Shown: positions 7,782-17,785, counted from the stretch's first letter. The stretch: DNA of 64,000 nucleotides from Neomoorella sulfitireducens (GCF_024733845.1 NZ_JANRHG010000001.1:310001-374000); one strand, 5' to 3'. Numbers and translations are program-made. Notes: a model not told the origin generated them from the letters alone.

Positions 7782-8924
7782 TCAATCAGTGGTAATCTTA
7801 AGTAGAGTCAAAGCTAAGAGCGCCGTTCTTTCCGTGAACGTATCAATGTCAAGATACTCCGTGTCACTGTGGAACCCACCCCCAACAGGCCCCATTCCGT
7901 CTATAGTTGGGACCCCCAAAGCCGCAGTCAAATTACCGTCAGAAAACCCTCCTGTAAATGTAGCTTTAAGTTCAAGACCTAGTTCTAAACCTGCCTGTCG
8001 TGCAATCTCCAATAGTCCTTCGCTTACTTGATTGCAAACCATGGGAGGGCGATAGAAAATTTCACATAGTTCGCTTTGAGTTCCAAAAACGTGCATTTCC
8101 CTCACTATAGAATTTAATTCTTCTTTAGCTTTTAGGTACTCATCATTCGTTCGGAAACGAACGTCAATTTCTGCCTTTGCAAAATCAGCAACGATATTAG
8201 CTGCAACACCACCCATAATTGTTCCCACGTTGACAGTTATATCATTTGCGTGGTTATTTAGTTTATGGAATCTAATAATCTTATGAGCTAATTCTTCCAC
8301 CGCACTCCTTCCCGCCTCAGGATCCACCCCTGCATGAGCTGCCTTCCCCTTAATTTTAAGAACATACCTAGCTGCTCCTTTTCTTGCTATCACTAGAGCT
8401 CCATTTGGTCTTGCCGGTTCTAAAACAAATACTGCTTTACTAATCTTTGCGATACTCTCTATTAGGCTACGAGAAGTAGGTGAACCGATCTCTTCATCCA
8501 CATTTAATAATATCGTAAAATTGGATAGCATTTCCGGTTTTAAGGCATAAATAGCACGTAAAGCATAAACAATAGAAACGAGCCCCGATTTCATATCAGC
8601 TACTCCTGGCCCATAAGCTCTATTGCCCTGAATTTTAAATGGCCGTTTCCCTACAGTCCCAACCGGAAACACAGTATCAATGTGCCCAAGTAACAATACA
8701 GAAGCAGAACATTTGCCTTTTTTTTTCATAACAAGATTATTTCCGTTAGGACTAGGATAGATTTCAGATTCAAAACCTATCTGGTATAGTTCATTAGCTA
8801 ATATTCCCCCGATTCGGTTAATGCCTTCAACAAATCCAGTTCCACTATCGATATTAACCAGCTTTTCCAATAGCAAAAGCATCTGATCAAGTTGTTTATT
8901 CAAATAAAGTGTAATCCCTTCCAT
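7782..8924 (-). CDS. M20 family metallopeptidase (carboxypeptidase G2-like)
   Basis: 380 residues from the ATG at 8924, chosen because GCAGGAGGTACTAT precedes it; a longer open frame to 8972 has no RBS. Metal and catalytic motifs: LLGHIDTVFPVG (His/Asp), GPGVADMKSG (bridging Asp), VDEEIGSPTS (catalytic Glu-Glu), FVLEPARP and a late GGGFHSDTEY His. Fits ArgE/DapE/CPG2-type hydrolases that remove an amino-acid or acyl group from an N-acyl amino acid. It ends the AT-rich transporter cluster and follows the MFS gene, suggesting intracellular hydrolysis of an imported amide. Base composition is clearly AT-richer than flanking housekeeping genes. Confidence 0.88.
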   Translation of the reverse strand: MEGITLYLNKQLDQMLLLLEKLVNIDSGTGFVEGINRIGGILANELYQIGFESEIYPSPNGNNLVMKKKGKCSASVLLLGHIDTVFPVGTVGKRPFKIQGNRAYGPGVADMKSGLVSIVYALRAIYALKPEMLSNFTILLNVDEEIGSPTSRSLIESIAKISKAVFVLEPARPNGALVIARKGAARYVLKIKGKAAHAGVDPEAGRSAVEELAHKIIRFHKLNNHANDITVNVGTIMGGVAANIVADFAKAEIDVRFRTNDEYLKAKEELNSIVREMHVFGTQSELCEIFYRPPMVCNQVSEGLLEIARQAGLELGLELKATFTGGFSDGNLTAALGVPTIDGMGPVGGGFHSDTEYLDIDTFTERTALLALTLLKITTD

Positions 8925-9190
8925 ATAGTACCTCCTGCAGTCCGTAAAAGTAAGGATAATAACCACGTACACCTTAACTCGGCAAACAAATCTTCATTCA
9001 GAAAAGTATTATGTCTCCAGGCCAAGCCAAATTCCTGGGTATCCCCTTTTTACAACGAAAGACACCATCTTTAACGATTAGAAGCCCAGAAAAAGGTTCT
9101 CAATTTATTACCTTATATATTGCCTTTCTGATCTCTTCGATTTAGACACTATGAGACTTTACCCCCACGGTTCGCTGTGATGCCATGACT

Positions 9191-10417
9191 TTATCTTTGA
9201 ACTTTTCCAGGGGGAACTGGATATGCTTTATACTTTTCTTGATTTCTTATAAAAAATAAATAGGTAGCGGTTACTATTACTATTGTTCCAGCAACCATAA
9301 AAACAGCCGCAATTCCTGCTTTGGCGGCTAATATACCTCCCAGCATGGGGCCCGCAAAATTTCCAATAGCAGTTGCACTAGCCGATAATCCTAACACACT
9401 ACCTCTATTTTGCTGGTTTGTGGTTTTAGCAATAACCGCATTTATGCTCGGGACAATACCCCCAACAAAAACACCTGCGACTAGCCGTAACCCCCCTAAT
9501 AAAATTACATCATGTAAAAGCGCTTGCGGTAAAGTTGTAACACCTAACCCCAATAAACATATTACTAATATTGTGGTACCACCGTAGACATCGCCTAGTT
9601 TTCCAAGCATAGGCGCCATTATAACGCTAGCAACAGCAGTAGCTCCGTATATAAGTGAGACGACCAGGTTCAGATCTTTCCCCCTATAGATATCCTGCAC
9701 GAAAAGTGGTATAAAAGCATCAGCACTTTGGATACTGAACTGCGCTATAATGATAATAATTAAAAAACGTATTACGGTAGAATTCCCCTTTAATATACCT
9801 ATACCAATATTATTTTTAGTTTTTTTATCAGCATTAGTTGGCAAAGAAAATTCTTCTTGTACACCGAATATTAATAACGGTGTTAATATAAGAATCACAA
9901 TACCTGCAACTATGAAACTCCCCCGGTAACCAACAAAATCTGCGATGATACCACCTACGGCTGGACCAAAAATTGTGCCGGCCATAAAACCTGTTTGTAT
10001 CATACCAACAGCATAACCCATATGTTCATCAGGAGTTGTAGTTGCAACCATTGCTATGGCTGCGGCATTAAACCCGGAAATAGCACCCATAAGAAAACGT
10101 AAAACTAAAAATTGATAAACATTTCCTACCGCAGCTAAAAAAAGATTAAATATCCCCATAAATATAACGCAACGCAATACCATATATTTTCTTCCGTATC
10201 TATCTGCTAGAATACCCCAAACTGGTGAAACCAAAGCTTGAGCTACAAAGTTTACCGAAGTAAGAACTCCAGTCCAAAAAGCAAGTTCTTCTGCTCCACT
10301 TACACCTAATTCCGGTAAGTATAATGATATAAATGGCCTAATTAGGGTCATCATTCCTCTAATAAGAAATTCGGAAAAAGCTAATATAATTACATTTCTT
10401 TTCCAGTTTACTTTCAA
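9191..10417 (-). CDS. MFS transporter
   Basis: 408 residues, about 12 hydrophobic segments. The cytoplasmic loop 2-3 signature is visible as GILADRYGRKYMVLR (about 65-79) and a related copy, GKLGDVYGG, in the second half. TTG start with GAGGTAAGAAAAGGG upstream. Resembles drug/metabolite:H+ antiporters; substrate unknown. It lies between a transposase remnant and the M20 peptidase, so it may have been added to the cluster later. AT-rich. Confidence 0.85.
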   Translation of the reverse strand: MKVNWKRNVIILAFSEFLIRGMMTLIRPFISLYLPELGVSGAEELAFWTGVLTSVNFVAQALVSPVWGILADRYGRKYMVLRCVIFMGIFNLFLAAVGNVYQFLVLRFLMGAISGFNAAAIAMVATTTPDEHMGYAVGMIQTGFMAGTIFGPAVGGIIADFVGYRGSFIVAGIVILILTPLLIFGVQEEFSLPTNADKKTKNNIGIGILKGNSTVIRFLIIIIIAQFSIQSADAFIPLFVQDIYRGKDLNLVVSLIYGATAVASVIMAPMLGKLGDVYGGTTILVICLLGLGVTTLPQALLHDVILLGGLRLVAGVFVGGIVPSINAVIAKTTNQQNRGSVLGLSASATAIGNFAGPMLGGILAAKAGIAAVFMVAGTIVIVTATYLFFIRNQEKYKAYPVPPGKVQR

Positions 10418-10462
10418 CCCTTTTCTTACCTCGATTCATAAATACCTTATTTATAGAATACA

Positions 10463-10506
10463 GCGGAGCTCCCCATCTTTACTAACTTCTAAACGGGTAG
10501 CTCCGC
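10463..10506. repeat. Inverted repeat upstream of the MFS gene
   Basis: GCGGAGCT...AGCTCCGC with three further C:G pairs inside after one mismatch; loop about 20 bases. No T-run on the minus strand. It could be a terminator of the upstream operon or an end of the adjacent transposon remnant. Confidence 0.4.
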
Positions 10507-10558
10507 CACACGGTTAAAGTTTTTAAACCATTAATTCTTGCATCCGTGTGCCCACGAA

Positions 10559-10826
10559 TTAACCAGTATTTCTTTCTGACTGTTCTATCAGGTCTACGAG
10601 GTGAGGGGAAACAGCAGCATTATTCGTTAGATCAGCAACAGCTTGGACATTATATCCCTGGATAATTACTTAAAGAGCCCAATATTATCCGGGAAACAGG
10701 AGCCATAAAGTTGTATATCTTGCTGCTGTTCCTCCTCTACCTTAGCACATTCTTGGAGCTATAAAGTTCCGCCATAACCCGTTTGATGGCTTCGAGGCTT
10801 TTTTGAGGAATTCTGAACTCCGCTTT
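10559..10826 (-). pseudogene. Degraded transposase remnant (IS1182-like, tentative)
   Basis: Translated in different minus frames, fragments such as GYNVQAVADLTNNAAV and SPHLVDLIEQSE recall the GYNVQ-AVD...TNNAAD core of IS1182-type transposases, with the middle lost. Upstream pieces (KSLEAIKRVMAELYSSK, DIQLYGSCFPDNIGLFK) are cut by stops and frame changes. No intact ends were identified. Together with hairpin 10463-10506 it fills the 450-bp gap between the MFS and TctC genes. Confidence 0.5.
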
Positions 10827-10871
10827 GGAAGTTTATACGTTATTTATTCACAGGTTGCCAAAGAACTAACT

Positions 10872-11873
10872 TTAGTTAGATATTACACCCATTCTTGTAT
10901 AAATTTCTTTATACATATTGTTAAGTTCATCCCAATATTTACTTAACTCTTCACTTGTAAGGTAAAAATCACTTACAATGTTATCGTTAAGGTATTTTTT
11001 CCATTTTTCCGTCTTGGTAGCTTTAAGAATAGCTTCTTCCCAGTACTTCACCACTTCTTGCGATATACCTTTGGGAGCCATAATACCACGATGCCCCTTG
11101 AATACAACATCAATACCTAACTCTTTCATAGTTGGAACATCTGGAAACGCTGACAAACGCTGTTCACTAGCCGAAGCCAGCACTCGCATTTTTCCGGCCC
11201 GAACTTGTTCTAAAATTTCACTTGGATTTGCAGAAATAAAATCGACATCTCCTGATAAAAGAGCAACAACCATCTGGCCGCCCTCTTTAAACGGAACTAG
11301 GTTAAATTCAACACCAGCCTTTTCTTCAATAAGTTTGCTAATTACTGTATCGTTGGCTCCAAGCACACCAGATCCTTGCTTAACTTTTTTGGGGTTTTTC
11401 TTGGCATCCTCTATTAAATCACGAAAAGTTTGATAGGGAGAATCTTTTCTTACAACAACTACATAATCTTCCGCAATTACCGATGCAATTGGAGTAAAAT
11501 TCTTATATGTTATATCTAATTTATTTCGTATTGGCGTCGTTATGGTACTTGGCTGACAAGTAACTAGATAGTAGGGGTCTCCTTCTTTAGTATTTACATA
11601 AGCCATAGCATTGGCTCCACTTCCACCAGCTTTAATAACTACATTTACAGGTTGAGGAACGATTTTTTCAGTTGTTAAAACCTCTGCCAGCGTCATGGCA
11701 AAAAGATTAACTCCATCTCCAGGGTTAGTATGAACTACCAGCTCTATTGGTTTAGTAGGATATTTCGGTGCAGTCTCTTGTTTTGAAGTTTCTTGTTTTG
11801 ATGAACAGCCGCCTAATAAAGTAATAGTAGAAAGTAGTATTGCTACTAGTATAAATAATGTTCTTTTTTTCAT
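10872..11873 (-). CDS. Tripartite tricarboxylate transporter substrate-binding protein (TctC), copy A
   Basis: 333 residues. Lipoprotein signal (hydrophobic segment then LLGGCSSK), mature start YPTKPIELVVHTNPGDG, a KAGGSGANAMAY ligand loop, and the GDVDFISANPSEILEQVRAGK and RLSAFPDVPTMKELGIDV blocks typical of Bug proteins. ATG with GGGAGGATAAG. It follows a second, similar TctC gene; the HTNPGDG loop is shared by both, so they arose by duplication or bind related ligands. Captures a carboxylate outside the membrane for TctAB. Confidence 0.92.
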   Translation of the reverse strand: MKKRTLFILVAILLSTITLLGGCSSKQETSKQETAPKYPTKPIELVVHTNPGDGVNLFAMTLAEVLTTEKIVPQPVNVVIKAGGSGANAMAYVNTKEGDPYYLVTCQPSTITTPIRNKLDITYKNFTPIASVIAEDYVVVVRKDSPYQTFRDLIEDAKKNPKKVKQGSGVLGANDTVISKLIEEKAGVEFNLVPFKEGGQMVVALLSGDVDFISANPSEILEQVRAGKMRVLASASEQRLSAFPDVPTMKELGIDVVFKGHRGIMAPKGISQEVVKYWEEAILKATKTEKWKKYLNDNIVSDFYLTSEELSKYWDELNNMYKEIYTRMGVISN

Positions 11874-11917
11874 GTACTTATCCTCCCATTAAATAATTTA
11901 TGTTCAAACCTTTCTTT

Positions 11918-11963
11918 AAGGTCGTGTAGATTATGGATGGATTTTCTAAATCTACACGACCTT
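11918..11963 (-). terminator. Hairpin between the two TctC genes
   Basis: Perfect 13-bp stem AAGGTCGTGTAGA / TCTACACGACCTT with a 20-base loop. There is no strong T-run on the minus strand, so partial termination or 3'-end stabilisation of the upstream transporter transcript is the likely role. Confidence 0.55.
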
Positions 11964-11986
11964 CTTTACTAGCTACAACGCTTATC

Positions 11987-13033
11987 CTAATTTGCTAACC
12001 TGGTTTCGTATGTCTTTAGAACCTGTTCATAAATAGGCGCTTGTTCATCCAAATAAGCTTTAAAATCTTTAGCGGGTAGATAAGCACTTATAAGCCCATT
12101 ATTCTTGAGATATTCCTTCCATTTATTGGTATCCGTTACTTGTTTCAAAACTTTCTCCAAATAAGCTACTATTTCAGGTGAAACATCTTTGGGCATTGCT
12201 ACTCCTCGGAATAGACCGAAAGTAGCATCGATACCCTGCTCTTTTAATGTAGGGACATCAGGAAAAGAAGGCAACCTTTCCTCTGTAGCTACTGCAATAA
12301 CACGCAACTTTCCAGCCTCTACCTGTCCAACAATCTCACTAGGATTCATAATTACGAAATCAGCATTTCCACCTAAAAGCGTTATTACAGCCTCAGCGCC
12401 CCCACCTCTATGTGGCAGGAGATTAAATACCACTCCAGTTTTTTGTTCAATGATATAACTCAAGAAATATTCAGTGGCTCCCGCAAGACCTCCTGCTTGA
12501 GTTACAGCTTTTGGTGCAACCTTCGCGGCATCTATCAAGTCTTTCATTGTTTTATATTTAGAATCAGCTTTAACAGCTACAACCAGGGGGTCGATGGCCA
12601 TCCTTGCTACAGGAGTAAAATCTTTATAACTTAAAGGTAAATTGTTCTTTATAGGGCTTGTTAATAAATTTGCCTGGGCTGTCATCAATATATAGGGATC
12701 ACCGGCTCTTTGCATTACAAAGTTATACATATTAGCTCCGCTACCGCCTGGTTTGTTCAAAACCATCATGGGTTGGGGCATTAGCTTTTCGCTATTAATA
12801 GCTTCGGCAATTGTGCGAGCATAAATGTCCGCCCCGTCACCCGGGTTGGTATGAACGACAAACTCAACTGTTTTCTCAGGATACTTTAATTGCGGTTGTT
12901 CCTGTTGTTTAGTAGTGGATCCTCCTTGCACCTGATTGGCTTCCTTGCCCTTTGTGCCGCAACCCGTTACTACGAGGCCAATGAAGGCTACCATCAATAT
13001 AATGCTAAACCCTGAGTAAAAAATTCTTTTCAT
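11987..13033 (-). CDS. Tripartite tricarboxylate transporter substrate-binding protein (TctC), copy B
   Basis: 348 residues from the ATG at 13033, preceded by AAGGAGGGTTAGCT; a longer open frame to 13102 is not used. Signal peptide and lipobox (GLVVTGCGTK), mature start YPEKTVEFVVHTNPGDG, NKPGGSGANMYNF loop and the RLPSFPDVPTLKEQGIDA block. First binding protein downstream of TctA, in the order TctB-TctA-TctC-TctC. Having two binding proteins for one TctAB suggests a widened ligand range. Confidence 0.92.
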   Translation of the reverse strand: MKRIFYSGFSIILMVAFIGLVVTGCGTKGKEANQVQGGSTTKQQEQPQLKYPEKTVEFVVHTNPGDGADIYARTIAEAINSEKLMPQPMMVLNKPGGSGANMYNFVMQRAGDPYILMTAQANLLTSPIKNNLPLSYKDFTPVARMAIDPLVVAVKADSKYKTMKDLIDAAKVAPKAVTQAGGLAGATEYFLSYIIEQKTGVVFNLLPHRGGGAEAVITLLGGNADFVIMNPSEIVGQVEAGKLRVIAVATEERLPSFPDVPTLKEQGIDATFGLFRGVAMPKDVSPEIVAYLEKVLKQVTDTNKWKEYLKNNGLISAYLPAKDFKAYLDEQAPIYEQVLKTYETRLAN

Positions 13034-13195
13034 AGCTAACCCTCCTTGTCTTATTACTTTCTGCAGTCTTACGGTTTGAACTCCCCTTATTGTACAAAAC
13101 AAAATTCTTGACTATATTTTCTTACGCTTTATGCTCTTACATTAATACACCCCCTTGTTAATTTATCAATGTCTGCTCTGGTGCGTTTGTCTTTT

Positions 13196-14701
13196 TTATT
13201 GATTGTTACTGTATTTCAACCTGTTAAAACTGAACCTGATTAAAGGCCATAGGTAAATAATTATAAGAATAATCAGGAGTACTAGGCTTACAGGCCGTTG
13301 TACAAATATAGACAAACTTCCATGAGACATAATTAAAGATTGTCCAAAGGTCGTTTCAACCAGAGGACCCAATACAAGTCCTAATACTACAGGTGCCTCC
13401 GGGATGCCGACTTTTTTAAAGAAATAACCAACTACACCAAATACCAATAGCACCCAGATATCAAATACATTATTATTAATTGAATACGCACCAATAATTG
13501 TGACGAGAAAAATAATTACATTAAGAACTGCGGGCGGTAATTTTAACAGACGGATAAAATAAACGGAAAGTGTTATCCCCATTATAATCGCAATTATATT
13601 TCCAATATACATACTGGCTATTACACCCCAGGGTATTTCTGGATGTTCGGAAAATAACAGGGGGCCCGGTCGTAATCCGTGCATTAGAAGACCACCCAGG
13701 AGAACTGCTGTAGCAGAAGAACCCGGAATACCTAGCGATAACAAAGGTACCATAGCTCCTCCTACTGCAGCATTATTTGCTGTTTCAACTGCAGCTATCC
13801 CTTCAATAGCCCCTTTACCCCATTTTTCCGGTCTTTTCGATTGTAGCTTTGCAAGACTGTAACTAAGAAATGAAGCAATAGTAGGACCTACACCGGGTAG
13901 GGCACCCAAAACAAATCCAATACCAGTCCCTTGGAAAGCAGGGGACATCGAAATTTTTAACTCTTCTTTTGTAGGCCACTGGATACGCATTTTCTTTTCA
14001 GTTTTTCCGCTAAAAGGTTTCAAACCTTTTTCTATATTTATCAGAACCTCGGCTATAGCAAAAATACCCATCGCTACTGCAGCAAAAGGAATGCCATCAC
14101 CTAAATTATAGCTACCAAAGGTATAGCGTTGTGCGCCTGTTATCGGTTCACTACCTATTGTACCTAACATTAAACCGAAGCAACCTGCAATAAGTGCCTT
14201 AACAGGCGAACCCGTACCCACAAAGGCTATAGCAGAGAGTCCCAACATCATTAGGATAAAATATTCCGGAGGCCCAAAAGCAAGCGCTGCTTTGCTAAGT
14301 AATGGAGCAGCCACTGTAAGCCCGAAAACACTTATTGTTCCTCCTAAAAAAGATGACATATTGGCCATCTGGATCGCCTTGGAGGCTTGACCTTGAAGCG
14401 CCAGCTGGTATCCCTCAAGCGCCGTCATTACGGCTGAACTTTCTCCCGGAATGTTCAACAGAATGCTCGTGTATGACCCACCGAACATAGCTCCGTAATA
14501 AATTCCGGTCAGCATTACCATTGATAACACAGGATCACTTTTGTAAGTAAGTGGTAACAATATTGCAATTGCCGCTGTGGGCCCCAACCCGGGTAATGCA
14601 CCAACGATCAAGCCAAAACCGACTCCAAGTAAAACGAATAGTAAATATATTGGGGTAAGAACCTGTTGGAAGCCCATTGCTAAATTTAGTAATATATCCA
14701 T
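13196..14701 (-). CDS. Tripartite tricarboxylate transporter large permease (TctA)
   Basis: 501 residues with about 12 hydrophobic segments. The family motif GLIVGALPGLGPTAAIAILLP (split near 30-50) recurs in the second half as GFVLGALPGVGPTIASFLSY, reflecting the internal duplication of TctA; NIPGESSAVMTALEGY and SLGIPGSSATAVLLGGL are the matching substrate loops. ATG with AGGAGAAG. It is the conducting subunit driven by an ion gradient, 36 bases after TctB. Confidence 0.95.
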   Translation of the reverse strand: MDILLNLAMGFQQVLTPIYLLFVLLGVGFGLIVGALPGLGPTAAIAILLPLTYKSDPVLSMVMLTGIYYGAMFGGSYTSILLNIPGESSAVMTALEGYQLALQGQASKAIQMANMSSFLGGTISVFGLTVAAPLLSKAALAFGPPEYFILMMLGLSAIAFVGTGSPVKALIAGCFGLMLGTIGSEPITGAQRYTFGSYNLGDGIPFAAVAMGIFAIAEVLINIEKGLKPFSGKTEKKMRIQWPTKEELKISMSPAFQGTGIGFVLGALPGVGPTIASFLSYSLAKLQSKRPEKWGKGAIEGIAAVETANNAAVGGAMVPLLSLGIPGSSATAVLLGGLLMHGLRPGPLLFSEHPEIPWGVIASMYIGNIIAIIMGITLSVYFIRLLKLPPAVLNVIIFLVTIIGAYSINNNVFDIWVLLVFGVVGYFFKKVGIPEAPVVLGLVLGPLVETTFGQSLIMSHGSLSIFVQRPVSLVLLIILIIIYLWPLIRFSFNRLKYSNNQ

Positions 14702-14737
14702 TTGTCGCTTCTCCTCTTTCCCTCCGTCAGATTATAA

Positions 14738-15187
14738 TTAAAACCAGATGCCCTCCGGCAACTGCATTTTAAAGGCTACTGCAAAAAGAAACCAGAATGT
14801 AACAGGTAAAATAATTGCAACTATCGCGCTCCGCTTCATTCCCCATTTTTCCACCATTTGTAAGATAGTATAAGTCAAAATCATAGTGGATAATATAAAT
14901 CCTATAATATCCATTAAATAAGTGGAAATGATTAGGAACAATACCACCATTATCAAACGCCTTTTGCCATCGGCCAATATAAAAGAATCAGTCTCTGTAT
15001 TTTTCAACCCATCAGGCGACAGTAGCAAAAAACAAGCGAGGATAAACATAATGATACTCAGCAATAATGGCATCAATCCCGGTCCTGGTCCAAATCCTAC
15101 CCAGAGGCCAAGAGATAATGCTTCTCTTCCATAATAAATTGACAAAGCTATAAGTCCACTATATAAAGAAATTTTTCCACGCCTCAT
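14738..15187 (-). CDS. Tripartite tricarboxylate transporter small permease (TctB)
   Basis: 149 residues, four predicted membrane segments, with the typical YYGREALSLGLWVGFGPGPG stretch after the first one (about 18-37). Small TctB proteins are poorly conserved, but size, topology and place immediately before TctA support the call. ATG with GGTGGGAGACT. Starts the transporter part of the cluster, 25 bases after the synthase-like gene. Confidence 0.9.
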   Translation of the reverse strand: MRRGKISLYSGLIALSIYYGREALSLGLWVGFGPGPGLMPLLLSIIMFILACFLLLSPDGLKNTETDSFILADGKRRLIMVVLFLIISTYLMDIIGFILSTMILTYTILQMVEKWGMKRSAIVAIILPVTFWFLFAVAFKMQLPEGIWF

Positions 15188-15212
15188 AGTCTCCCACCCC
15201 CTTCATAAATTA

Positions 15213-16406
15213 TTAACCAGCAGCTTGTGAAACAGATTTATAGATATTCATAAATTCTTCATCAGTTAAACTCCTTTTTTTCGTCAAAGCCGTTTCTTTT
15301 ACCAAAGCAACCATACGATTTATCTCCTCTGGGGTGGCGTCCAGACCCAATCTTTCAAGAACGAATTCTACTGAATGAGCACCGCTCTTTTTGCTTAACA
15401 CCACATCTCTTACTTGACCCACAATTTCGGGAGGATAGGGTTCAACAGCCGGCGGGTATTTCTTCAATTGCGTGACCACAATGCCGCTGTCCCGCTTAAA
15501 AATTGCGTCCCCTACAACCGGTTTCTGTGGTGAAACAGGTACGCCACTAAACCTTTCTACCAATTTGGACAAACGCTTTAATGCTTGTAAATTAATTCCT
15601 AGATCGATACCATAAATAAATTTTGCTGCCATTGCTATTTCGGCTAAATCACAATTTCCACTTCGCTCACCGAGTCCGTTTACAGAAACATGTACCCATC
15701 TCGCACCTGCTTTTAATCCCGCCAAACTACAAGCAGTTGCCAATCCAAAATCATTATGGCAATGTACATGTACTGGTACCGGTACCCATTCTTGTACCTT
15801 TTGCACTATATAGAAGATTGTTTCAGGACTTGAAAGGCCGAGGGTGTCAGGAATTACAATTTCGTCTGCTTTGCCCAAAGATACTGCAGTTTGATAAATC
15901 TTTTTCAAAAACTCCATTCTTGTTCTGGTAGCATCCACAGCAAAAAAAGCTGTATAAAGACCTTTCTCTTTTGCTATTAGCAAGCTTTCAATTGCCTTAT
16001 CAAGTACGCTTTCTTCAGAAAACCCAAAAGCCTTTAGCTTTTCTTCGCTTGTAGCGATTTCACACACAATTGCTTTAACTCCTAATTCAGCATTCACAAC
16101 AACATCGGAAGGAACACAACGAGAAAAACCCCACACTTCAGCTTTAAGATTTAGTGAGGCAATTATTTCAACAGCTTTGCGATCCTCCCTCGACACTACC
16201 GGTAGCCCAGCCTCGATTCGCCCTACACCAACTTCATCTAAAAGCAAGGCTATCTCTACTTTTTGATTCGTATCAAAATTTACATTTACAGTTTGTTCTC
16301 CATCACGCAGAGTCGTATCATAAATTTTGGGTGCAAAATCCGGCCGAAGCATTCTTTCGCCCATTATTTCAGGTAAAAAGTTATAAAAACTACTTTTGTA
16401 TTCCAA
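15213..16406 (-). CDS. Homocitrate synthase/2-isopropylmalate synthase-like enzyme (HMGL/DRE-TIM family)
   Basis: 397 residues. DRE-TIM catalytic blocks: IYDTTLRDGEQTVNVNF (Arg-Asp metal site), HVHCHNDFGLATA (HxH metal ligands) and VSVNGLGERSGNCDLAE. No C-terminal leucine-binding regulatory domain, so it is not a typical LeuA. The TTG start at 16406 is chosen for AAAGGAG 8 bases upstream. Members condense acetyl-CoA with a 2-oxoacid to homocitrate, citramalate or, in anaerobes, Re-citrate, or run in the reverse cleavage direction. Its position between a tricarboxylate transporter and peptidases suggests work on an imported or secreted hydroxy-polycarboxylate; direction is unknown. Confidence 0.85.
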   Translation of the reverse strand: MEYKSSFYNFLPEIMGERMLRPDFAPKIYDTTLRDGEQTVNVNFDTNQKVEIALLLDEVGVGRIEAGLPVVSREDRKAVEIIASLNLKAEVWGFSRCVPSDVVVNAELGVKAIVCEIATSEEKLKAFGFSEESVLDKAIESLLIAKEKGLYTAFFAVDATRTRMEFLKKIYQTAVSLGKADEIVIPDTLGLSSPETIFYIVQKVQEWVPVPVHVHCHNDFGLATACSLAGLKAGARWVHVSVNGLGERSGNCDLAEIAMAAKFIYGIDLGINLQALKRLSKLVERFSGVPVSPQKPVVGDAIFKRDSGIVVTQLKKYPPAVEPYPPEIVGQVRDVVLSKKSGAHSVEFVLERLGLDATPEEINRMVALVKETALTKKRSLTDEEFMNIYKSVSQAAG

Positions 16407-16518
16407 ATTTATTTCTCCTTTCAGGTCAACAACCTTTAGGAATATAGTATTAATAGACAGGCCATGTTATAACTGTGTTTGTAAATCCATTAGTAAAAGC
16501 AAGAACTTAAAGGCAACT

Positions 16519-17718
16519 TTATTCTCCTTCAGCTACAATGCGTGCTACTGTTAATGCAGTAACCTTCGTAGCTATATCAAGGTTTTCAATACTACAAAAT
16601 TCGTCTGGTTGATGGGCAGTCTCTAGCCGTGCCGGGCCAAAGAAAATCGACGGGATCCCCAGGTTGGCAAAGTACATTATACATCCTGCCGAGCCAGGTC
16701 CTGCTCCATTATCAGCCTTTTGTCCGGTAATTTCTTCAAAAGCTCTGTTGGCTTCCTTCACAATCCTGCAATCCGATGGAAACTCAATAACTTCACGAGC
16801 CCCAAACTCCATTAATTCCAGTTTTACTTTTAGTTCTGGATCTTCATCCCGTAGCTTATCAAGAATAGCCTCAAGTTCAGCAGTTACGCCTGCGATGGTT
16901 TGCCCCGGTACAAGTCGAACATCAAGCGTAGCTTGGCATCGAGCAGGCATAGAATTGGGCTTTGTACCACCCTGAATAGTTGTAAAGGTTTTAGTGCTGT
17001 CAGGAATAATTGGGTGGGGTTTAAAAGATAAGCGCGCATCATCAATAGCTTTAATAACTTTCGCCATCTTGGAAATGGCGTTGATTCCTAATTGTGGAGT
17101 GTTGGAATGTGCCACTTTCCCTTCTACGGTTAGAGTATAAAAGGCTCTTCCGCGAAATATATGCTGTATTCTTAAATTAGAGGCATCTGCATTAATCCCA
17201 AAATCAGCTTTTGGAAGCAAACCATTTTCATACATCCATTTAGCACCTTCTAGATCACCCTTTTCTCCATCTGCCGAGGCTATAAAAATAATTTTGCCTT
17301 TTAATGGTATTTTGGAATCAATAATTGTTTTACAAGCACCAATTAACTGGGCAATACCACTTTTAGCATCAGCAGCTCCATTTCCAAAAATTTTTCCGTC
17401 TTTAATCTCTCCTCCATAAGGGTCCATAGTCCACAAGTTCTTATTTTCTTCCCCAATACTCGCGCAGTCTGCATGAGCATACAAAACAACTGTCGGCCCT
17501 GGTGAATCAGGGTTGAGGGTGGCAATTACATTCGGCTTTTCAGGTCGTTTGGCTACGATCTCCGTTTTAAACCCTAGTTCACGCATTTCTGTTTCAATTC
17601 TTTTTATAATCGCAACTATTTCACCCGGAGGTGTCTCTGAAGGTATAGCAATTAATTCTTTAAGTAGCATAATAGGGTATTCTTTATCATAAGCCGCCAG
17701 CAGTTTATCCTTAAGCAT
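16519..17718 (-). CDS. M20 family peptidase (ArgE/DapE/CPG2-like)
   Basis: 399 residues. HADCAS (His/Asp metal pair, about 82), GNGAADAKSGIAQ (bridging Asp), FIASADGEKGD (catalytic Glu region, less canonical than Glu-Glu), INADASN and a late ETAHQPDEF His. The central lid domain carries AHSNTPQLGINAISKM. ATG with AAGGAGGAGGG. Hydrolyses an N-acyl or peptide bond in the cytoplasm. With the creatininase-family enzyme upstream, a ring-opening then deacylation sequence is a reasonable guess for this cluster. Confidence 0.88.
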   Translation of the reverse strand: MLKDKLLAAYDKEYPIMLLKELIAIPSETPPGEIVAIIKRIETEMRELGFKTEIVAKRPEKPNVIATLNPDSPGPTVVLYAHADCASIGEENKNLWTMDPYGGEIKDGKIFGNGAADAKSGIAQLIGACKTIIDSKIPLKGKIIFIASADGEKGDLEGAKWMYENGLLPKADFGINADASNLRIQHIFRGRAFYTLTVEGKVAHSNTPQLGINAISKMAKVIKAIDDARLSFKPHPIIPDSTKTFTTIQGGTKPNSMPARCQATLDVRLVPGQTIAGVTAELEAILDKLRDEDPELKVKLELMEFGAREVIEFPSDCRIVKEANRAFEEITGQKADNGAGPGSAGCIMYFANLGIPSIFFGPARLETAHQPDEFCSIENLDIATKVTALTVARIVAEGE

Positions 17719-17785
17719 TAATGCCCTCCTCCTTGCTCCAACAATTTTATACGCTTAATCCCGGTTTTAATATGATACTTTTATT

